From positions 1 to 36,078 of the forward strand of contig JAISFN010000002.1 in NCBI GenBank assembly GCA_031263585.1: a DNA stretch of 36,078 bases. The letters are read 5' to 3'. Source of the DNA: Prevotellaceae bacterium (GTDB lineage: Bacteria; Bacteroidota; Bacteroidia; Bacteroidales; UBA932). Position numbers and translations under genes: made by a program. Below the pieces are notes generated by a model. That model was not told the origin of the DNA and ran no database searches. It worked only from the letters and a program-made list of their open reading frames with translations. This document shows, piece after piece, positions 31,295 through 36,078 of this stretch (the stretch's first letter is position 1; each line of letters starts with the position of its first letter).

Positions 31295-32941
31295 ATGAAA
31301 AAGTATTTATTATTATTTGTATTGCTGATAATAACATCGGGAATGTTTGCTCAAACTCCCGGCAAGTACAATGTAATACCCATGCCCGCAAAATTGAAAC
31401 GCGCATCGGGCGAATTTGTATTTAACCAACGAACCCAACTGATTATATCGGACGATACCGAGGCCATGCGCAATGCCATAGCCCCGCTTACCGACCGGCT
31501 GAGGATAGTTGCCGGCTTCATTATACCTGTCGTACACGAACCTAATCCGGCAACCCAAAGTAATACGGTTGTCTGCAAGCTTAACAAAAAAAATACAAAT
31601 AACGAAGGGTATGAGCTGACGGTGAAAAAGAATTCCATTCTGGTTGAGGCTCAAACTCCCCAGGGAATTTTTTACGCCATGCAAACCCTCCGCCAGCTAA
31701 TGCCTGCCGAAATTGATAAAAGTACGTTAATTGAGGGGATAAAATGGACTGTGCCTTGTGTTGAAATTACCGATGCTCCGCGTTTTGTTTACAGGGGCTT
31801 ACACCTCGATGTTTCGCGGCACTTTTTCCCTATCGAATTTGTAAAGAATTATATCGACTGGCTGGCCTATCACAAAATCAACACATTCCATTGGCACTTA
31901 ACCGACGACCAAGGTTGGCGTATCGAAATTAAAAAATACCCCAAATTAACCGAAACCGGTGCATGGCGCTGCCGTACCCTTAAAGGAGCCTATAAAAACA
32001 ATCCATGCGAACGCGAATGGGACAATACAACTTACGGTGGTTATTACACCCAGGAGGAAATAAAAACTGTTGTTGAGTATGCGGCCAAGCGCTTTGTAAC
32101 AATTGTTCCCGAAATTGAAATTCCGGGGCATGCGGTTGCCGCGTTAACAGCTTATCCCGAACTCTCGTGCTCGGGCGGCCCGTTCGAAGTCGAGGGCTTG
32201 TGGGGTGTGTTTGAGGATATTTTTTGTACCCGCGACGAAGTATTTAATTTTCTGGAAGATGTATTGGTCGAAGTTATCGCTTTATTTCCCGGCAAGTATA
32301 TACACATCGGCGGAGACGAAGCGCCCAAAGTACGCTGGGAGCGTTGCCATGCTTGCCAGACCAATATGAAAGAACTCGGACTGAAAGACGAACACGAACT
32401 GCAAAGTTATTTTGTTCAACGCATCGAAAAGTTTATCGAGTCGAAAGGGCGCAGTATTATTGGTTGGGACGAGATATTGGAAGGCGGACTAGCCCCAAAT
32501 GCCACCGTAATGTCATGGAGGGGAGAAAAAGGAGGTATCGAGGCTGCCAAGCAAAAACATAGTGTAATTATGACTCCCAACACCTATGTTTATTTCGATT
32601 ATTACCAGGTGTACAAAGCCGACCGCGACAAGGAGCCGCACTCTATTGGCGGGGAACTGCCAATTGACAAAGTATACCAGTTCGACCCGATGCCGAAAGA
32701 ACTCTCTATCGATGAACAGAAATACATACTGGGCGGACAGGCAAATCTTTGGACAGAGTATATGAAAACACCAGAACATGTGGAATATATGGCCTACCCG
32801 AGAGTTGCCGCTTTATCCGAATGCATATGGTCGAATCCAGAACGTAAAAACTATGACGATTTTATACAACGGTTAACAAATCTGGTAAAGCATTACGATG
32901 AATTGGGTATAAATTACTCAAAAGCATTTTTGCGGAAATAA
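31295..32941 (+). CDS. Secreted beta-N-acetylhexosaminidase (GH20)
   Basis: From ATG 31295 the protein has 548 residues with a signal peptide (LLLFVLLIITSGMFAQ). The longer frame from 31202 would put 31 odd residues before the signal, so I reject it. A GH20b domain (about 20-150, starting NVIPMPAKLKRASGEF) is followed by the GH20 barrel: FVYRGLHLDVSRHFFP, FHWHLTDDQGWRIEIKKYP, and the catalytic pair HIGGDEAPKVRW (Asp341, Glu342). WTEYMKTPEHVEYMAYPR lies near the end. It cleaves terminal GlcNAc or GalNAc in the periplasm or outside. No T9SS or extra C-terminal domain is present. Confidence 0.95.
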   Translation: MKKYLLLFVLLIITSGMFAQTPGKYNVIPMPAKLKRASGEFVFNQRTQLIISDDTEAMRNAIAPLTDRLRIVAGFIIPVVHEPNPATQSNTVVCKLNKKNTNNEGYELTVKKNSILVEAQTPQGIFYAMQTLRQLMPAEIDKSTLIEGIKWTVPCVEITDAPRFVYRGLHLDVSRHFFPIEFVKNYIDWLAYHKINTFHWHLTDDQGWRIEIKKYPKLTETGAWRCRTLKGAYKNNPCEREWDNTTYGGYYTQEEIKTVVEYAAKRFVTIVPEIEIPGHAVAALTAYPELSCSGGPFEVEGLWGVFEDIFCTRDEVFNFLEDVLVEVIALFPGKYIHIGGDEAPKVRWERCHACQTNMKELGLKDEHELQSYFVQRIEKFIESKGRSIIGWDEILEGGLAPNATVMSWRGEKGGIEAAKQKHSVIMTPNTYVYFDYYQVYKADRDKEPHSIGGELPIDKVYQFDPMPKELSIDEQKYILGGQANLWTEYMKTPEHVEYMAYPRVAALSECIWSNPERKNYDDFIQRLTNLVKHYDELGINYSKAFLRK

Positions 32942-33013
32942 GAATGCCCTTTTACCGCCGACCTAAACTTGTAGCCATGCCAGCGAAATAAGTAAGTTCA
33001 CTATATTTACTGA

Positions 33014-33039
33014 TAGGGGTGCAAAATTTTGCGCCCCTA
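33014..33039. repeat. 26-bp near-perfect palindrome, GGGGyGCAAAATTTTGCGCCCC type
   Basis: TAGGGGTGCAAAA (33014-33026) pairs with TTTTGCGCCCCTA (33027-33039), with one T/G pair and no spacer. It lies 73 bp after the GH20 stop, without a following T-run. This sequence type resembles palindromes I recall as dispersed in many bacterial genomes. Confidence 0.6.
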
Positions 33040-33111
33040 CATAATAATAAATGCCCCTCTGGTAATTAATAAAATTCTTTTCCGAACAAAATCCAATACT
33101 TACATAATCGC

Positions 33112-33483
33112 ATGAAAGCGGATACTTACAAAATCAATCGAATCATCACCATTTTGATTGTAATCGGATATGTGCTTGCCAATATTTCGATGCAGGTCAA
33201 TTTCTTTAAAGGAAATATTATTTTCGACAAATATCAAGTAGCAATTTCAGCCGCCGATACTATTCAAATTATCCAAAAAACTTACTATACAAAGATGGGA
33301 TTTTTGCTGATTTAACAAGTAGTTAGCGACAATTTTTACTATTCTTTTGCCTGGTGTATTTCCATTTATGCTGCAGTAATGCTATGCTTTTTCGGAATTA
33401 GAGTTATTACCGTTTTATATATGCTCGGGGGATTTTTATCTTTATTGAGCTATTACTATGGAAGTTATTTAAAAAGAAATTAA
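33112..33483 (+). pseudogene. Small membrane-protein gene with one in-frame TAA
   Basis: The frame from ATG 33112 gives MKADTYKINRIITILIVIGY and on to KMGFLLI, then TAA at 33313-33315. The same frame continues for 55 more codons (QVVSDNFYYSFAWCISIYAA, FFGIRVITVLYMLGGFLSLLSYYYG) to a TAA at 33481-33483. Together it is 123 codons with about three membrane helices. A single substitution separates it from an intact frame, so decay is recent or the stop is a sequence error. The family is unknown. Confidence 0.6.
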
Positions 33484-33616
33484 GTTTAAGATGAAGGGTA
33501 TAAACAAATAAGCACATTAGTACATTTTAATACTTATCTTCCATATAAACTCTACTACTTGTTATTCGTTAGGGCTTCTGTAAAAATCGGGTAGCGAATT
33601 GGTATAAATACAGTAA

Positions 33617-34084
33617 TTAATCGGGTTCCGTTGCTGAAATACCGTAGGGTTTTGGACCCAGCGGCACAAGCATCAAATCGGTTTTCCCATCGATTTTTAA
33701 GCATTCGTTTGAGGGTACATTTTCCTTGTTGTCAAAACTAAACGAGAAATAATGCAGGTATTGGTAAATCCACGATAAATAATTCGATGTTTCAACATCT
33801 TCGCTCGATCATAATTTTATGTCTTTCCGATTTGTTACGGCATCCTGCAGTTCGACGGTATTTAATGTCATTCCGTCAATATACACTATTATATCCCATT
33901 GCGGGTCAACCATAATCCACTTGTCCAGGTCGTTCAAAAACACTTCGAGCAAAACATGCCCAGCTCCATAAGGCCTTATTTCCGAATCTTTTGTTTTTAA
34001 GGCAAATATACGCGATTTTATCCCGATTGAGTTTAAACAAGCCGTTGTAACAATACCGTACTCCACACAACGAAAACGTTGCCC
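33617..34084 (-). pseudogene. Transglutaminase-like domain protein, 5'-truncated and with one TGA
   Basis: The minus strand reads GQRFRCVEYGIVTTACLNSI, GAGHVLLEVFLND and WIMVDPQWDIIVYIDGM, which supplies the Cys-His-Asp triad of the transglutaminase-like fold. A TGA at 33809-33811 interrupts it, and the frame then continues SSEDVETSNYLSWIYQYLHY and KIDGKTDLMLVPLGPKPYGI to a TAA at 33617-33619. The N-terminal part is lost at about 34085, where IS4 transposase sequence begins. The intact gene probably encoded a secreted protein with this domain, but the missing N-terminus leaves that open. Confidence 0.7.
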
Positions 34085-34835
34085 TTTCTTTTAGACCGCT
34101 TTTCATAAACCGATGGATCGGCAACCACCAGCCTTCTTTCATCCGAAAGCAAAATTCTATACCTTTATTCCTAAGTAAATAAAAAAGACTGATAGCAGGA
34201 TAGTCACGGTCTGCAAGTAATAAACCACCGTGTTGTAATTTATCAACATGTTTGAATAACAGGCTTTGTTCACTCTCGTGCTAAGAAACAATTCTAGAGT
34301 CTAATGTTAACAAATTCAATGGGTCATAAAGTAACGATAATAACCCCATCGAAACCGGAGTGGAACCGTTACGGCCAACCTGATATTCTCCGAATTATTC
34401 CCTTATATTCAGGCGGTTATTCAAATACAACCAGCTGCCATCTATCGATAACAACCGATGGCCATGCCACTTCTGGTAAGGAGTGCCTGTATAAAAACTT
34501 GAACAGACTATACATCATTGATTTCCTTGAAGGCCTCAGGTTTTAGCTTGTTGCGGGCTTGGCTTAATGCGCCTTTTGTTATCGAACGGATATTTTAATC
34601 GGTAGATAAAACTGTTTTGAAAAAGGAATCCAGCTCACATTAAAGTGATGATTTCATCCTCATTAACAACATTATTATCAGTAATTTAAAAGGAAGTTTC
34701 TTTTCTCTTATGAATTGCCTCTTCGAGCCGTCTCTAGAACGGCTGACAAATGATTTTTCATCAATTAATCCTACTATGTTTGTTAATAACTCTTTTCTAT
34801 AATCGCTCGCTTTTTTAAGGGAACAACCCTTTGTT
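34085..34835 (-). pseudogene. Decayed IS4-family transposase
   Basis: The minus strand carries GLIDEKSFVSRSRDGSKRQF, KKLPFKLLIIMLLMRMKSSL, ITKGALSQARNKLKPEAFKE, then after a frame change TPYQKWHGHRLLSIDGSWLY, PVSMGLLSLLYDPLNLLTLD, LLFKHVDKLQHGGLLLADRD and GIEFCFRMKEGWW. This is the IS4 order, with the first two DDE positions in IDGS and LLADRD. In-frame stops lie at 34640-34642, 34595-34597, 34508-34510, 34395-34397 and 34281-34283. The C-terminus with the last Glu is missing where the transglutaminase remnant begins. A small inverted repeat AAGGGaacaaCCCTT lies at the right edge. Confidence 0.85.
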
Positions 34836-35039
34836 TATATGCAAATTTACTAATCCTTTCGCTTATCACAAAATATCAACGAAATTTATTTATTATCAAT
34901 AATATAGTTGCATTCTCTTAACTAAACGACATTGTGTTTTAAATACTTTTGTCCTAAAAAACGACTTGCATGCTAAATCTTTAATACCAGTTAAATACGA
35001 TAGGTGTAATTTATTTTCATCAAAAATGTCCATTCTCTT

Positions 35040-35070
35040 TTTGCTGATTAAAAAAAATGATATACCTTTG
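35040..35070 (+). promoter_or_regulatory. rplS promoter, TTTG-N19-TACCTTTG
   Basis: TTTG at 35040-35043 and TACCTTTG at 35063-35070 are 19 bp apart, matching the Bacteroidota consensus. Transcription should begin near 35076, giving a leader of about 70 nt. Confidence 0.75.
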
Positions 35071-35083
35071 CAGCCTCATTCAA

Positions 35084-35123
35084 GCAACCTCTTACCAACA
35101 AGGTATATGAGTGGTAATGTTGC
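35084..35123 (+). promoter_or_regulatory. Structured rplS leader
   Basis: GCAAC (35084-35088) pairs with GTTGC (35119-35123) and, inside it, TTACC (35092-35096) with GGTAA (35113-35117), around a 16-nt apical loop and a small asymmetric internal loop. The fold fills most of the predicted leader and ends 23 nt before the ATG. An L19-responsive leader is a reasonable inference; an alternative TACC/GGTA pairing inside the loop is possible. Confidence 0.45.
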
Positions 35124-35146
35124 CATAACAAATTAAAGTTAGAAAA

Positions 35147-35515
35147 ATGGACCTAATTAAGGTAGCTCAACAAGCATTTGCAAAAGAGGCTAAAAATTAT
35201 CCTGATTTTAGAGCGGGTGATACAATTACAGTAACTTACCGTATTATTGAAGGTAATAAAGAACGTTTACAAAAGTTTAGAGGTGTTGTAATTCAACGTA
35301 AAGGCACAGGATACACGCAAACTTTTACAGTACGTAAAATATCGGACTCAATAGGCGTAGAAAGGATTTTTCCTTTAAGTTCTCCCTTTATACAGGATAT
35401 TGAGTTAAACAAAAGTGGTAAAGTTCGTCGTGCACGTATATACTACCTGCGCAAACTCACCGGTAAAAAGGCACGCATTAAAGAGCGCAGAATTTCTGCT
35501 GTATCGGATAAATAA
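35147..35515 (+). CDS. rplS: 50S ribosomal protein L19
   Basis: The 122-residue protein is full length for L19, which sits at the 30S-50S interface. [56 protein letters not shown] and [20 protein letters not shown] are the family's conserved segments. It stands alone here, without the rpsP-rimM-trmD partners found in many bacteria, and tRNA-Arg follows 9 bp after the stop. Confidence 0.98.
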   Translation: MDLIKVAQQAFAKEAKNYPDFRAGDTITVTYRIIEGNKERLQKFRGVVIQRKGTGYTQTFTVRKISDSIGVERIFPLSSPFIQDIELNKSGKVRRARIYYLRKLTGKKARIKERRISAVSDK

Positions 35516-35524
35516 AAATATTTT

Positions 35525-35598
35525 GGCCTCGTAGCTCAACTGAATAGAGTATCTGACTACGGATCAGAAGGTTACAGGTTTGAATCCTGTCGGGGTCA
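35525..35598 (+). tRNA. tRNA-Arg (ACG)
   Basis: A 74-nt cloverleaf: acceptor GGCCTCG with CGGGGTC (two wobble pairs), anticodon stem TCTGA/TCAGA around CTACGGA (anticodon ACG), T-arm ACAGG/CCTGT. The discriminator is A and no CCA is encoded. It is probably co-transcribed with rplS. Confidence 0.95.
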
Positions 35599-35634
35599 CA
35601 AAGTCCGAAAGACAAATGTAAGACAAATGAAGAC

Positions 35635-35680
35635 AAAGTCGCTTAAATAATTGATTTTAGGTGGCTTTGCCTTTTTATTT
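35635..35680 (+). terminator. Probable terminator after rplS and tRNA-Arg
   Basis: AAAGTCGCTTAAA (35635-35647) pairs with TTTAGGTGGCTTT (35656-35668), including G-T wobbles, followed by GCCTTTTTATTT. The short direct repeat GACAAATGtAAGACAAATGAAGACAAA precedes it. Confidence 0.55.
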
Positions 35681-35759
35681 AAGACTGTCGAAGGCTCGCC
35701 TGCAAAACCCTGTGTTTGTTTTATAGGTCGAAAAATGAAAAGGATTATCTTAGTAGTGT

Positions 35760-36078
35760 ATGAAAGCAGAAAATCCTTATGTAAAGTTATTTCAACTTAT
35801 TCTTCCGTTGGATATCGCCTTGTTTTTTGATTTGGTTGATGTAAGGGAAGAAATCGTGACAGATAGGCGTGAAGTTCTTCTATATTTATACGAAAAGCCT
35901 ATTGTTCCCGCCGGTTATAACTCCTCCGACCTTTCCCCCAATGGTTTCTCTGAGGCCGGCAGTATACAAGATTTTCCGATACGTGACAAGCGTGTCCATT
36001 TGCATGTTCGCCGTCGCCGATGGTTGGATAATTCAACAGGCAAAAGTGTGTCGAAAGACTGGGATTTGGTCGCCCAAG
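35760..36078 (+). CDS. ISAon1-type transposase N-terminal region protein, cut by the window edge
   Basis: The frame from ATG 35760 gives 106 residues and runs off the window: MKAENPYVKLFQLILPLDIA, NGFSEAGSIQDFPIRDKRVH, and LHVRRRRWLDNSTGK followed by DWDLVAQ. This is the N-terminal region protein that precedes the DDE protein in ISAon1-type elements of Bacteroidota. The sequence is unbroken so far, so the element may be active. The left end probably lies between the tRNA terminator and the ATG; a GGCTCGCCTGCAAAACCC segment beginning at 35693 is a candidate terminal repeat, but the other end is not in the window. Confidence 0.85.
   Translation, partial: MKAENPYVKLFQLILPLDIALFFDLVDVREEIVTDRREVLLYLYEKPIVPAGYNSSDLSPNGFSEAGSIQDFPIRDKRVHLHVRRRRWLDNSTGKSVSKDWDLVAQ

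Larger units (their letters stand above)
33484..35146. other. Interval without intact genes, between the broken membrane gene and rplS
   Basis: It holds the transglutaminase-like and IS4 pseudogenes (33617-34835), a short repeat copy with AAGCACATTAGTACATTTTA near 33505-33530, and the rplS promoter and leader (35040-35146). A TACTTTTG box on the plus strand at 34944-34951 has no gene behind it except rplS. Confidence 0.5.

Noticed and set aside
33906-34142. 78-codon minus-strand frame starting MKEGWWLPIHRF
   Set aside because: Its first part is the IS4 remnant and the rest is the wrong frame of the transglutaminase-like remnant, so it is a chance fusion.
34304-34546. 80-codon plus-strand frame
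   Set aside because: It is the antisense of the decayed IS4 transposase, whose minus-strand motifs (IDGS, LLSLLYDPLN) are recognisable.
35599-35634. Possible CRISPR-like or tandem array (GACAAATG repeats)
   Set aside because: There are only three short partial units without spacers, and no cas genes.

Overview
The window reads as a chromosome segment from a low-GC member of the Bacteroidota, most likely Bacteroidales. The evidence is a set of -7 boxes of the form TAnnTTTG (one with a TTTG box 20 bp upstream), a PorW/SprE-type lipoprotein of type IX secretion, a YfhO/LuxE-like gene pair, a DUF2851 protein, an ISAon1-type transposase, two tRNA genes without an encoded CCA end, and intergenic ATTAGCA-type AT repeats. 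I cannot name the genus.

Positions 1-10.6 kb are housekeeping: the end of an unidentified gene at the left edge, pyrD-hemH, a small zinc-ribbon protein, sufE plus a SufT/DUF59 gene, the large SprE/PorW-like TPR lipoprotein, a small secreted protein, an acyl-CoA thioesterase, rpiB, a four-helix membrane protein, truB and a single-cysteine TlpA-like protein. Positions 11.1-20.5 kb form an envelope-glycan region. A leftward YfhO plus LuxE-like pair diverges from a rightward flippase, an unnamed MAF/DUF115-like protein, a GT4 glycosyltransferase, an AT-rich methyltransferase and a GT2 glycosyltransferase.

Positions 20.5-26 kb hold an alpha-helical hypothetical protein, recX, several very small membrane ORFs, a concentrative nucleoside transporter downstream of a bifunctional nuclease (DUF151), and a Spy/CpxP-like periplasmic protein. 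Positions 26-30.2 kb are decayed. They hold a dead IS200/IS605 element next to a dead IS982 element, an intact DUF2851 gene, tRNA-Pro(CGG), and about 1.6 kb of eroded coding sequence that includes an IS1-like remnant.

Positions 30.2-33 kb carry a SPOUT rRNA methyltransferase and a secreted GH20 hexosaminidase. Positions 33.1-34.8 kb are a second decayed zone: a membrane-protein gene with one stop codon, a transglutaminase-like pseudogene, and a broken IS4-family transposase joined to it. The window ends with rplS (L19) behind a good promoter and a foldable leader, tRNA-Arg(ACG), and the start of an ISAon1-type transposase gene.

No CRISPR array, defence island, BGC or intact phage is visible. 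The less ordinary signals are non-coding: several families of dispersed palindromes and periodic AT repeats, a sequence element shared by two pre-terminator 3' regions, the L19 leader fold, and a nested insertion-sequence graveyard.
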